A stretch of DNA of 64,000 nt, from assembly GCA_039636775.1 (NCBI GenBank), contig CP143429.1, positions 3,286,001 to 3,350,000 on the forward strand, written 5' to 3'. The notes under the pieces are model-generated. The model worked only from the letters and a program-made list of their open reading frames with translations, did no database searches and was not told the DNA's origin. Position 1 is the stretch's first letter. Each line of letters opens with the position of its first letter. Of this stretch, positions 1 through 7,015 are shown in pieces. The DNA is from Micrococcaceae bacterium Sec5.8 (lineage in GTDB: Bacteria; Actinomycetota; Actinomycetes; Actinomycetales; Micrococcaceae). A program made the translations under genes and the position numbers.

Positions 1-616
1 CCCCGGGCGGCACCTGCAGCATCACTGGGGCGAAGCTGAGGATGCTCCGGACGCCGGCGGCAATCACCCGGTCACAAACGTCCTGTGCCACAGCGGCCGG
101 CAGGGCAAGCACCACCATATTGGCGCCGGTCCGTCGCAGCACCGGTTCTAAATCTGCGGCATCGCTGACGCGCAGCCAACCCACCTCGCTGCCCACCACC
201 ATCTGATCCGCGTCGAGGATCGCCACGATGTCGAATCCGCGGGATTCGAATCCACCGTACCGGGCCAGGGCCTTGCCCAGGTTGCCGGCGCCGACGATGG
301 CGACCTTCCAGTCATGGGTCAGGCCCAGCGCGGCGGCGATATGCCGGTTGAGGTACTGCACTTCGTAGCCGACGCCTCGGGTGCCGTAGGAGCCGACATG
401 GGAGAGGTCCTTGCGGAGCGTGGAGGAGCTAACGCCGGAGGCCTCCGCCAGCGATTCGGAGGACACCCGGTCAACGCCTTCGGCGAGCAAGGCGGTCAGG
501 GCGCGCAGATAGATGGTCAGCCGGGACACGGCTGCGGGCGGAATCTGCTTGGCGGCAGTGCCTCCCCCAGGCATCGCGTCGGGGGATGAATCCAGCGAAG
601 TCACTATCTGCTCCAT
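1..616 (-). CDS. rex: Redox-sensing transcriptional repressor Rex (3' end cut by window edge)
   Basis: Rex senses the NADH/NAD+ ratio and represses respiratory and fermentative genes when NADH is low. The minus-strand frame opens at the ATG at 616 (MEQIVTSLDSS) and runs off the window, so about 205 residues are visible. Residues 25-80 form the winged helix, with the Rex-typical stretch SSSTLRKDLSHVGSYGTRGVGY. A Rossmann fold follows, with the dinucleotide motif GAGNLGKALARYGGF near residues 110-124. The C-terminal swapped helix lies outside the window. It follows the glutaredoxin-like gene on the same strand after 76 bp and may be co-transcribed with it. The family call is firm; the exact start is less so because no strong ribosome-binding site precedes the ATG. 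Confidence 0.93.
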   Translation of the reverse strand, partial: MEQIVTSLDSSPDAMPGGGTAAKQIPPAAVSRLTIYLRALTALLAEGVDRVSSESLAEASGVSSSTLRKDLSHVGSYGTRGVGYEVQYLNRHIAAALGLTHDWKVAIVGAGNLGKALARYGGFESRGFDIVAILDADQMVVGSEVGWLRVSDAADLEPVLRRTGANMVVLALPAAVAQDVCDRVIAAGVRSILSFAPVMLQVPPG

Positions 617-692
617 TGAGTAGCGTTGTGGCTTCCACTCTAGGGCCCCGGCAGTTCACCGAACAAAGCGCAGCCCCGGCGCCCCTGGCAGT

Positions 693-953
693 TCAGGCCT
701 GATGGCCCAGCAGCCGCCGCAGCGTCCGTTCCAGCCGGGCCTCGTCGATCGTCCAAAAATCGCGCTGGATCCCGTCCACCAGCACCACCGGAATTTCCTC
801 GGCAAAGCGTTCCCGCAGTTCAGCGTCGTCATCCACCGGCTGTTCCCTCCAGCCGATCCCCAGGTCCGCAGTGACGCGTCCGACGGCGGCACGCGCCGCG
901 GAGCAGAGGTGGCAGTCAGCTTTGGTGATGAGGACGACGTCGGGGCTTGGCAT
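693..953 (-). CDS. Glutaredoxin family protein (thioredoxin fold, CxxC)
   Basis: An 86-residue protein starting MPSPDVVLITKADCHLC. It has the redox motif C-H-L-C at residues 14-17, the cis-proline region EEIPVVLVDG near 52-61, and the short thioredoxin-like fold of the glutaredoxin/DUF836 group. It probably acts as a cytosolic thiol-disulfide oxidoreductase; its substrate is unknown. The ATG at 953 was chosen because the frame extends much further upstream only as an antisense shadow of the HAD gene. It lies just upstream of rex on the same strand, which fits a redox function, and is divergent from the HAD gene with about 100 bp between them. Confidence 0.85.
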   Translation of the reverse strand: MPSPDVVLITKADCHLCSAARAAVGRVTADLGIGWREQPVDDDAELRERFAEEIPVVLVDGIQRDFWTIDEARLERTLRRLLGHQA

Positions 954-1040
954 TCCTCCACGGTAACCCGGCGGCCAGTCCTGCGTCGACGCGCGAGCCG
1001 CCCCGCGGACCAGGAAGACGGGACCGGCTCCGGTGTTGAC

Positions 1041-1052
1041 TAGACTCGTGGC
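1041..1052 (+). promoter_or_regulatory. -10 element of a probable leaderless promoter for the HAD gene
   Basis: TAGACT at 1041-1046 ends six bases before the ATG at 1053. Transcription would therefore begin at or next to the start codon. No ribosome-binding site is visible, which agrees with leaderless initiation. Confidence 0.5.
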
Positions 1053-1871
1053 ATGTCCGAAGAGAAGTACGCCGCCGTGGTCACAAAACCCGCGGCGGCA
1101 CAGCAGCACGGCGAGGCCGCGTTCTTCGACGTCGACAACACCCTCATGCGGGGGGCCAGCCTGTTCCATGTAGCCCGCAAAATGCACCAGCGCGGCGCGT
1201 TCACCATTCCTCAGGCAGCAGGCTTCGCCTGGAAACAGCTCATGTTCATACTGCGCGGCGAGAACATGGATGATGTCCATGCGGTCCGCGACGCGGCCCT
1301 CGTGCTCGCGTCCGGCATAACAGTTGCGGACATCGAGGCACTCGGCGAAGAAGTCTATGACGAGATGATTGAGTCCCGCATCTGGCCTGGGGCCAAGGCG
1401 CTGGCCGAGCAGCACCTGCGCGTGGGCCGGAAGGTCTGGCTCGTGACTGCCACTCCGATCGAGGTGGCCAGGGTCATTTCCACGAGGCTGGGACTCACCG
1501 GCGCCCTCGGCACGGTGGGGGAGGTTCTGGACGGGTCGTACACGGGACGGCTGGTGGGCGAGATCCTGCATGGCCCCGCCAAAGCTGTGGCCGTTGCCGC
1601 CGTCGCCGAGGCTGAGGGGCTGGACCTGGCGCGGTGCTGGGCGTACAGCGATTCGCACAACGACGTTCCGCTGTTGAGCATGGTGGGGCATCCGGTGGCC
1701 ATCAATCCCGACGCCCGGCTCCGACGCCATGCCCGTGAGCATAACTGGCCGGTTTACGACTTCCGCTCCGGACGGCGCGCGGCCACCCTGGGTCTCAAAG
1801 CCGCGACGGTCGGCGGTGCCGTCTACGGCCTCTGGCGGGGCTTCTCCCGCTTCCGCGGCCCCACGGCCTGA
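1053..1871 (+). CDS. HAD-IB family phosphohydrolase (SerB-like)
   Basis: A 272-residue member of the haloacid dehalogenase superfamily, subfamily IB, which contains phosphoserine-phosphatase-like enzymes. Motif I FFDVDNTLM (nucleophile Asp near residue 29) lies close to the N-terminus. Motif II is VTATP near 131-135. Motif III/IV is the AYSDSHNDVPLL stretch near 199-210, with the Mg2+-binding Asp residues. The C-terminus has a short hydrophobic/basic tail. The physiological substrate cannot be read from the sequence; actinobacterial relatives are usually annotated only as HAD-IB hydrolases. The start at 1053 is supported by the -10 element immediately upstream. Confidence 0.9.
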   Translation: MSEEKYAAVVTKPAAAQQHGEAAFFDVDNTLMRGASLFHVARKMHQRGAFTIPQAAGFAWKQLMFILRGENMDDVHAVRDAALVLASGITVADIEALGEEVYDEMIESRIWPGAKALAEQHLRVGRKVWLVTATPIEVARVISTRLGLTGALGTVGEVLDGSYTGRLVGEILHGPAKAVAVAAVAEAEGLDLARCWAYSDSHNDVPLLSMVGHPVAINPDARLRRHAREHNWPVYDFRSGRRAATLGLKAATVGGAVYGLWRGFSRFRGPTA

Positions 1872-1946
1872 GCCTCGTCGCCAAACCTCGCACTGACCGC
1901 GTGAGCCATCCCGCCGTGTGCGGTGCCGGCACGAAAACGGCAAAGA

Positions 1947-1979
1947 AAATGCCCGCCGCCGGAAAGGCAACGGGCATTT
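1947..1979. terminator. Bidirectional terminator between HAD gene and the COX24-type gene
   Basis: A 9-bp perfect stem, AAATGCCCG at 1947-1955 with CGGGCATTT at 1971-1979, has T-rich flanks on both strands. It lies between two convergent genes. Confidence 0.7.
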
Positions 1980-1997
1980 ACGTGCTGCGAAGTATCT

Positions 1998-2096
1998 CTA
2001 CTTCTTATTGCGACGCTGGTGGCGCGTCTTGCGAAGCAGCTTGCGGTGCTTCTTCTTGGCCATACGCTTGCGACGCTTCTTAATAACTGAACCCAC
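1998..2096 (-). CDS. Small basic ribosome-associated protein, AURKAIP1/COX24 domain (32 aa)
   Basis: A 32-residue extremely basic peptide reading GSVIKKRRKRMAKKKHRK near its start and ending RRNKK, encoded from a GTG at 2096 to a TAG at 1998-2000. The composition and the KKHRKLLRKTR core match the actinobacterial 30S-associated peptide with the AURKAIP1/COX24 domain, also known from mycobacterial ribosome structures as bS22. It probably binds 16S rRNA. It is conserved at this length in actinobacteria and easily missed by gene callers because of its size and GTG start. BldC is next upstream on the same strand, about 200 bp away, a neighbourhood commonly seen in actinobacteria. Confidence 0.88.
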   Translation of the reverse strand: MGSVIKKRRKRMAKKKHRKLLRKTRHQRRNKK

Positions 2097-2294
2097 GAAA
2101 GTTCCTTACCGGCTAGATGCAGTACCTGCCTGTTGGAAAGTGTCCGCGGGCTAAGCAGCAGACGGTACAACGGACAGGTTCTTACAATGACGTAAAACGT
2201 TCCTTAACAGGGTACCGCCTCTCGGGGCCACACCACGACCGCGGGCCGGGGCGGGAGCCTCAATCCTGCGATGCGGACGGGGGAAAGCCGCGAA

Positions 2295-2507
2295 TCAGGC
2301 TGTTTCCGTGCGCCCGTCCACAACAGCCCCCCGGAGATACTGCTCGACGGCGGCTTCCGGAACCCGGTAAGAGCGCCCGAAACGGACCGCCGGCATCTCG
2401 CCCGAGTGGACCAGACGGTACACGGTCATTTTTGACACGCGCATAACGTCCGCGACTTCAGCCACGGTCAAGAAGCGCGCATTGGAGAAATTAGCCTCCG
2501 GAGACAT
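2295..2507 (-). CDS. bldC: BldC family MerR-like DNA-binding protein (excisionase-type HTH)
   Basis: A 70-residue protein consisting almost entirely of one MerR-like winged helix: FLTVAEVADVMRVSKMTVYRLVHSGEMPAVRFGRSYRVPEAAVEQYL. This is the BldC signature. In Streptomyces, BldC binds DNA cooperatively at direct repeats and times the onset of development; in Arthrobacter-like organisms its role is uncharacterised. It lacks any effector domain. It is transcribed alone, about 180 bp downstream of the aroG stop codon. Confidence 0.9.
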   Translation of the reverse strand: MSPEANFSNARFLTVAEVADVMRVSKMTVYRLVHSGEMPAVRFGRSYRVPEAAVEQYLRGAVVDGRTETA

Positions 2508-2689
2508 TCCTTATTCCTTTACTCAAGCGAGCGGCAGCCTCATCTGAACGACATGGCGGTGTGCCGATGCTGAGTCATCAAACAACCATGTGCTCACACT
2601 CTAGGGGCTCATGATGCCAATGTGAAAGAGATACCCGGGAGTGTCCGGAACAGGCCGCTGAGTTCCGCTTCGCCAGGCTTGATTGGGGA

Positions 2690-3802
2690 CTAACCCCGGG
2701 TTCGGCGGATGCGCGCGGACCCCGCCAGCTGGTCCAGAACGGAGGCTGTGACGTCCCAGTCCATGCAGGCATCCGTAACGCTCTGGCCGTAGACAAGGCC
2801 GGAGGTTCCGGCGCCGTGCTCCGCGACGTCCAGGTTCTGGGCACCGCCCAGGAGAAAGCTTTCCAGCATGACGCCGGCGATGGCTCCCGCCGAGGTGCTG
2901 CCGGCCTCCAGCTGGGCACCGATTTCGAGGGCAACTTCTGCCTGGCGGTGGTGGTTCTTGCCGCTGTTGGCGTGGCTTGCATCAACGATCAGCCGCGGGT
3001 TCAGCCGGTGGGCGCCGAGCTTGGCGGCGGCGGCCTGGACATCGGCGGCGGAGAAGTTGGGGCCGACGCGTCCGCCGCGAAGGATGATGTGGGTGTCGGG
3101 GTTCCCGGCGGTTGAGACCAGCGCGGCCCTGCCCTCCCCGTCGATTCCCAGGAATGCTTGGGGAGCCCCGGCGGCGCTGCACGCGTCGAGCGCGATTTGC
3201 AGGCCACCGTCGGTCCCGTTCTTGAAGCCAACCGGCATGGAGAGGCCGGAGGCCAGCTGGCGGTGAATCTGGCTTTCCGTCGTGCGGGCGCCGATGGCTC
3301 CCCAGGACACGAGGTCCGCCAGGTACTGCGGGCTGACGGGCTCCAGGAACTCCATGCCGGCGGGTAGCCCCAAGGCGGTGACCTGCCGCAGGAAGCTGCG
3401 CGCAGCGCGCAGGCCGGCGGCAATGTCGTGGCTGCCGTCCAGATGCGGGTCGTTGATCAGGCCTTTCCAGCCCACGGTGGTGCGGGGCTTCTCGAAGTAG
3501 GCCCGCATCACGATCAGCAGGTCTTCCCTGTGCTTCTCGGCCTGGCTGATTAGCCGCCCCGCATATTCCAGCCCTGCCTTGGGATCGTGAATCGAACAGG
3601 GGCCGACTATCACGAGCAGGCGGTCATCGACACCGTTCATGATGGCGCGGACCTCGTCCCGGCCCCGGGCCACCACCTCGGCCTGACCGGTGTCCAGCGG
3701 CAGGTCCACGGCGAGCTCGCCGGGGGTGGGCAGCGGCGTGAACTCGCTGATGCGCAGGTTCGATGTGGACTGCCGGGGTTCGGGGGCTGTGTCGATGCTC
3801 AT
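2690..3802 (-). CDS. aroG: 3-deoxy-7-phosphoheptulonate synthase, class I (AroG/AroF type)
   Basis: DAHP synthase condenses phosphoenolpyruvate with erythrose 4-phosphate, the first step of the shikimate pathway to Trp, Tyr and Phe. The 370-residue protein has the class I landmarks: LLVIVGPCSIHDPKAGLEYA near residues 60-80, MRAYFEKPRTTVGWKGLINDP, the GTDGG phosphate/metal region, and VDASHANSGKNH with metal-binding His. The length fits the feedback-inhibited AroFGH type. The ATG at 3802 has an AGGAC ribosome-binding site. The 5' leader on this strand contains a short Trp/Tyr-rich ORF and two perfect hairpins, so expression is probably controlled by aromatic amino acid supply. Confidence 0.94.
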   Translation of the reverse strand: MSIDTAPEPRQSTSNLRISEFTPLPTPGELAVDLPLDTGQAEVVARGRDEVRAIMNGVDDRLLVIVGPCSIHDPKAGLEYAGRLISQAEKHREDLLIVMRAYFEKPRTTVGWKGLINDPHLDGSHDIAAGLRAARSFLRQVTALGLPAGMEFLEPVSPQYLADLVSWGAIGARTTESQIHRQLASGLSMPVGFKNGTDGGLQIALDACSAAGAPQAFLGIDGEGRAALVSTAGNPDTHIILRGGRVGPNFSAADVQAAAAKLGAHRLNPRLIVDASHANSGKNHHRQAEVALEIGAQLEAGSTSAGAIAGVMLESFLLGGAQNLDVAEHGAGTSGLVYGQSVTDACMDWDVTASVLDQLAGSARIRRTRG

Positions 3803-3860
3803 GGGGGTCCTGTTCCGGATGGCAGCGGGCCCTGATCAGAACCCGCCGGGGAAATGGCGC

Positions 3861-3884
3861 AGGGCAGAGAGTGATCTCTGCCCT
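3861..3884 (-). terminator. Candidate attenuator hairpin in the aroG leader
   Basis: A perfect 10-bp stem (AGGGCAGAGA at 3861-3870, TCTCTGCCCT at 3875-3884) with a 4-nt loop, about 60 bases upstream of the aroG ATG and 30 bases downstream of the leader peptide stop. There is no U-run after it on the minus strand, as is common in high-GC genomes, so termination is inferred and not shown. Confidence 0.55.
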
Positions 3885-3944
3885 GTTGGCTCTGATGGAA
3901 GGTTGGATGCGTGTCAGTTAGACGCGGGCCCCTCCAGAGCCAAC
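3885..3944 (-). promoter_or_regulatory. Long-range 10-bp pairing between leader-peptide codons and the base of the attenuator
   Basis: The segment 3935-3944, which encodes codons 10-13 of the leader peptide, is the exact reverse complement of 3885-3894, which abuts the attenuator stem. A ribosome stalled on the Trp/Tyr codons just upstream would cover the first arm and prevent this pairing. That arrangement fits ribosome-mediated attenuation, although no strong competing antiterminator was found by eye. Confidence 0.5.
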
Positions 3945-3973
3945 GAACAATACGCATACCAACGGTTAGTCAT
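3914..3973 (-). CDS. Candidate aroG leader peptide (19 aa, Trp-Tyr-Ala-Tyr)
   Basis: MTNRWYAYCSLALEGPASN followed by TGA. Trp5, Tyr6 and Tyr8 fall within four codons, which is far above chance for a random 19-codon ORF and suits a sensor of charged tRNA-Trp/tRNA-Tyr. The ORF ends 30 bases before the hairpin at 3861-3884. A -10 element (TAACCT) lies six bases before the ATG, so the transcript is probably leaderless and no ribosome-binding site is needed. Leader peptides controlling aromatic synthesis are known from trp operons of actinobacteria. This one is inferred only from its position and composition. Confidence 0.6.
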   Translation of the reverse strand: MTNRWYAYCSLALEGPASN

Positions 3974-3979
3974 GGTCCG

Positions 3980-4009
3980 AGGTTAGTCCGGCGGCTACCG
4001 GCCCGGCAA
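3980..4009 (-). promoter_or_regulatory. Probable promoter of the aroG transcript
   Basis: On the minus strand TTGCCG (4009-4004) and TAACCT (3985-3980) are separated by 18 bases. The -10 ends six bases before the leader peptide ATG at 3973. Confidence 0.45.
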
Positions 4010-4091
4010 AATCCGGAGCGTAACAATTCTGTCCCGGGTTGGAGGCCCGGTGGGTGACAGGCGGCGGATCAGCCGCCCCGAAGGCGTTCGG

Positions 4092-4781
4092 TCAGGCGGC
4101 AGGGCCCACGCCGGCCTCTGCGTAATAGCCCTTGATGTGGTCCGCGACGAGCTGTGCTGCGCGCCCGCCGTCACCGCCGGTGATGGCCGCGAGGATGCGC
4201 CGGTGTTCGGCGCGAAGCCGGGCCGCGGTGGCGTCCCAGTCCGGAAGGTTGCCGGTCAGCCTGCCGGCGTAATCCTGGATGGCCTCGCGGAGGGAACCCA
4301 TCATGGCACTGACCACGGCGTTGCCCGCAGCGTCAGCCAGCGCGACGTGGAAGCGGACATCGAGGGCCAGGAATGCCTCCGTCCCGGCGCAGCTCTCCAT
4401 CTGCTCCAACAGCCGGGCCGCCTCGCCGAGCGCCGGCGATTCCGGGCTGGCCCGGGACGCCGCCCAGGATTCGAGCAGCACGCGGGTTTCCACGATGTCT
4501 TTGACGGGCAGATGCGAGGTGGCGACGTGCAGCCGAAGTGCGGAGCCAAGCGCCGCCGTCGGGTCGGCGATCACCACCGTCCCCGCCTCCGGACCCGACC
4601 CCACCCCGGCCCGGAGCACACCCATGGCTTCGAGGACCCGGATGGCCTCGCGGACAGACGTCCGGGAAACCTGCAGCTGCTCGGCCAGGGTGCGTTCGGC
4701 CGGGAGCCGGCCCCCCAAGACCAGCAGGCCGCTGGAGAGCTGGCCCTCTATCCACTGCAGGACAAGCTGGTGGGTGCGCAT
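4092..4781 (-). CDS. lldR: GntR/FadR-family regulator of lactate utilisation (LldR type)
   Basis: A 229-residue FadR-subfamily regulator. The N-terminal winged helix covers residues 1-70 (LPAERTLAEQLQVSRTSVREAIRVLEAMGVL), and the all-helical FCD effector domain covers about 80-220, with metal/ligand His residues in DVRFHVALADAAGN and AEHRRILAAI. It is divergent from lldD, and two copies of a FadR-type palindrome lie between the two genes. In Corynebacterium glutamicum LldR represses L-lactate dehydrogenase and is relieved by lactate; the same role is inferred here. The shared 114-bp intergenic region also places this gene under its own operators. Confidence 0.85.
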   Translation of the reverse strand: MRTHQLVLQWIEGQLSSGLLVLGGRLPAERTLAEQLQVSRTSVREAIRVLEAMGVLRAGVGSGPEAGTVVIADPTAALGSALRLHVATSHLPVKDIVETRVLLESWAASRASPESPALGEAARLLEQMESCAGTEAFLALDVRFHVALADAAGNAVVSAMMGSLREAIQDYAGRLTGNLPDWDATAARLRAEHRRILAAITGGDGGRAAQLVADHIKGYYAEAGVGPAA

Positions 4782-4794
4782 GCCTCAATGATAC

Positions 4795-4823
4795 TTGATG
4801 TGGTTGGACCACAGGCCTAGACT
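4795..4823 (+). promoter_or_regulatory. lldD promoter
   Basis: TTGATG at 4795-4800 and TAGACT at 4818-4823 are 17 bases apart. The first LldR-type operator fills the spacer and the second begins at the last base of the -10, so repressor binding would block RNA polymerase directly. Confidence 0.6.
4799..4813. promoter_or_regulatory. LldR operator, copy 1
   Basis: TGTGGTTGGACCACA is a perfect palindrome around three central bases. It contains TGGTTGGACCA and agrees with the TNGTNNNACNA consensus known for C. glutamicum LldR. Confidence 0.75.
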
Positions 4824-4837
4824 GTGGTTGGACCACA
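4823..4837. promoter_or_regulatory. LldR operator, copy 2
   Basis: An identical 15-bp copy of the palindrome, centred 24 bp from copy 1. It begins at the last base of the lldD -10 and covers the expected transcription start. Confidence 0.75.
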
Positions 4838-4895
4838 TCCGGATATGATCTTCAGCCGCGTATCCCGGAACCCGAACCACTTCCCGGAGGCAGCA

Positions 4896-6224
4896 ATGAC
4901 GCAGACCATCGAACCCGGCAACCCCGAGGCCCCCACGCAGCCGCAGGGCACGGGGGCAGGCAGCAGGCCCGCCGCGGCCATGGCGGGAATTGTTCCAGCG
5001 GCCCTCAAACGCCGGGTGCCCAAGTACTCGGACCTCGCCCCGTTGATGCAGTTCAAGAAGCCCGAGTTCAGCCGGGCCGCCAGGCTGCGCCAGGCCAGCA
5101 CCATCTGGGATCTCCGCGACATGGCCAAGCGCCGGACCCCGCAGGCACCGTTCGACTACACCGACGGTGCGGCCGAAGCCGAGATCACCCTGCACCGCGC
5201 ACGCCAGGCGTTCCTGGACATCGAGTTCCGCCCGGGCATCCTGCGCGACGTCTCCCGGGTAGACCTGGGCACGCAAATCCTTGGCAAGCCCTCCCGGCTG
5301 CCGGTAGGCATCGCCCCAACGGGCTTCACCCGGATGATGCAGTCCGAGGGTGAGTACGCCGGGTCCCAGGCGGCGGCCGCCGCCGGCATCCCGTACACGC
5401 TTTCCACGATGGGCACAGCCTCCATCGAGGACGTCGCCGCGGCCGCGCCGGATGGCCGGAACTGGTTCCAGCTCTACCTGTGGACGGACCGGGACCGCTC
5501 GCTGGAGCTGATTGAACGCGCGGCCAAAGCGGGCAACGACACCCTCATGGTCACCGTCGACACCGCCGTCGCCGGAGCCCGGCTTCGAGACGTCCGCAAC
5601 GGCATGACCATTCCCCCGGCCCTGACGCTCAAGACGGTTCTGGACGCCTCCTACCGGCCCGCGTGGTGGTTTAACTTCCTCACCCACGAACCCCTCACGT
5701 TCGCCTCGCTCTCGCGCTACACCGGGACCGTGGCGGACCTCATCAACTCCATGTTCGATCCGACCCTGACGTTCGAGGACCTGGACTGGCTGCGCGAGAC
5801 CTGGAAGGGCAAGCTCGTTGTGAAGGGCATCCAGACCGTTGAGGATGCCCGCAAAGTTGTGGACCACGGCGCGGACGGCGTGGTCCTTTCCAACCACGGC
5901 GGCCGCCAACTGGACCGCGCCCCGATCCCGTTCCACCTGCTCCCGGATGTCTCCGCGGCCCTCAAGGCAGACAACAGCGACGCGGCGATCATCCTGGACA
6001 CCGGCATTATGAGCGGCGCGGACATCATCGCCGCACTGGCCCTGGGCGCGGACTTTACGATGATCGGCCGAGCGTACCTCTACGGGCTGATGGCCGGCGG
6101 ACGGGCGGGCGTGGACCGCGCCATCGGGATCCTGGAAACGGATATGCTCCGCACCATGGCCCTGCTGGGCGTCAGCCGGATTGCGGATCTGACCCCCGAC
6201 CACGTGCGGTTGCTCAAAAAGTAG
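4896..6224 (+). CDS. lldD: L-lactate dehydrogenase / FMN-dependent alpha-hydroxy acid oxidase
   Basis: This 442-residue enzyme oxidises L-lactate to pyruvate and passes electrons to the quinone pool. FMN-family landmarks are visible: [14 protein letters not shown] at the barrel entrance, [60 protein letters not shown] with the catalytic His, and [36 protein letters not shown]. The start at 4896 ([11 protein letters not shown]) is chosen because GGAGG precedes it by five bases; an upstream in-frame ATG-like codon at 4824 would sit inside the promoter/operator. Pyruvate produced here can feed acetyl-CoA metabolism together with acs later in the window. Confidence 0.93.
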   Translation: MTQTIEPGNPEAPTQPQGTGAGSRPAAAMAGIVPAALKRRVPKYSDLAPLMQFKKPEFSRAARLRQASTIWDLRDMAKRRTPQAPFDYTDGAAEAEITLHRARQAFLDIEFRPGILRDVSRVDLGTQILGKPSRLPVGIAPTGFTRMMQSEGEYAGSQAAAAAGIPYTLSTMGTASIEDVAAAAPDGRNWFQLYLWTDRDRSLELIERAAKAGNDTLMVTVDTAVAGARLRDVRNGMTIPPALTLKTVLDASYRPAWWFNFLTHEPLTFASLSRYTGTVADLINSMFDPTLTFEDLDWLRETWKGKLVVKGIQTVEDARKVVDHGADGVVLSNHGGRQLDRAPIPFHLLPDVSAALKADNSDAAIILDTGIMSGADIIAALALGADFTMIGRAYLYGLMAGGRAGVDRAIGILETDMLRTMALLGVSRIADLTPDHVRLLKK

Positions 6225-6240
6225 CGCGCCAGTCCGCGAA

Positions 6241-6289
6241 TGTGCACTTCGCGGCAATGTTTCGCCGCAACATTGCCGCTAAGTGCACA
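6241..6289. terminator. 21-bp hairpin between convergent lldD and arsR-type gene
   Basis: Arms at 6241-6261 and 6269-6289 match in 20 of 21 positions around a 7-base loop; the arm starts TGTGCACTT and ends CGGCAATGTT. There is no T-tail. It can serve as a bidirectional terminator, but its length also allows a dispersed palindromic repeat. Confidence 0.6.
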
Positions 6290-6304
6290 CTCGGTGGGGC
6301 CGGG

Positions 6305-6925
6305 CTACTTTTTGCGGCCGAATTTCGGCAGATTCGCCAACAGATCGGCGGCCCTGGTCGCGGCCCGGCCGACGGTCCGGCCAATCTGCTGCGGCATTCT
6401 GTCCTCGCCCGCCGTGCCGACCGGAAGCACGACGGCGGGGCTCAGCGGGCTCCCGGCGGGGCGGCCGGCAAGGGCGGCGGCAGGCTGAGGTGCAGGGGCT
6501 GTACTGGTAGGTGCAGGGCTGGTAGGTGCAGGGCTGGTAGGTGCCGTGCCGGTTGCTGCCGTGCCGGCGGCTGCAGCCGGGGCTCCCGGAACCGGCTGGA
6601 GCCGGGGTTCCGGTATCCGCGCTGGTGACGGTTCGGCGGCGGTTGCGGCGGCTACCGAGGCGGCGCCGACGTCGAACGTCTCCAGCCAGCTGACAATCCC
6701 GGCGAGCGGCTTGGGGTTGAGGGTGTAGTAGCGCTTCTGGCCCTGGGCGCGCATACTCACGAGGTCCGCTTCGCGGAGCACTTTCAGGTGCTTGGAGATG
6801 GTGGGCTGGCTCGCCTCGAGCTCTTGGACCAGTTCCCCCACCGCTTTGTCCCCTCCGCGGAGGGAGACCAGAATGTCACGCCGCGTTGCCTCAGCAATGA
6901 CGGCAAATACGTCGTCTGTCACCAT
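6305..6925 (-). CDS. ArsR-family winged-helix regulator with Ala/Pro-rich tail
   Basis: About 206 residues. The first 80 form an ArsR-type winged helix: VFAVIAEATRRDILVSLRGGDKAVGELVQELEASQPTISKHLKVLREADLVSMRAQGQKRYYTL, with recognition helix QPTISKHLKVL. No metal-binding Cys pair of the CxC type is present, so it is not a classical metal sensor. A low-complexity Ala/Pro/Thr linker contains PTSPA repeats (from 15-bp DNA repeats at 6506-6550), and the protein ends with a basic segment, KFGRKK. The start at 6925 is favoured by GGAGGG just upstream. It is 90 bp downstream of acuC on the same strand. The target is unknown. Confidence 0.8.
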   Translation of the reverse strand: MVTDDVFAVIAEATRRDILVSLRGGDKAVGELVQELEASQPTISKHLKVLREADLVSMRAQGQKRYYTLNPKPLAGIVSWLETFDVGAASVAAATAAEPSPARIPEPRLQPVPGAPAAAAGTAATGTAPTSPAPTSPAPTSTAPAPQPAAALAGRPAGSPLSPAVVLPVGTAGEDRMPQQIGRTVGRAATRAADLLANLPKFGRKK

Positions 6926-7015
6926 GCCCTCCACATTAGCGACATATACGCCGGATGGCATCCGCCAGTTGGGGTCCGCGGCCGGGCCGGAGCCCGGCGC
7001 CGGAAAACCCGGGCA

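Noticed and set aside
693..1970. A 425-codon minus-strand frame covering the HAD gene and the glutaredoxin gene
   Set aside because: Only its last 86 codons are a recognisable protein; the rest is antisense to the HAD gene and has no family resemblance.
4785..6257. A 490-codon frame antisense to lldD
   Set aside because: The sense strand encodes a clear FMN enzyme; the antisense frame is a GC-rich codon shadow with no start signal.
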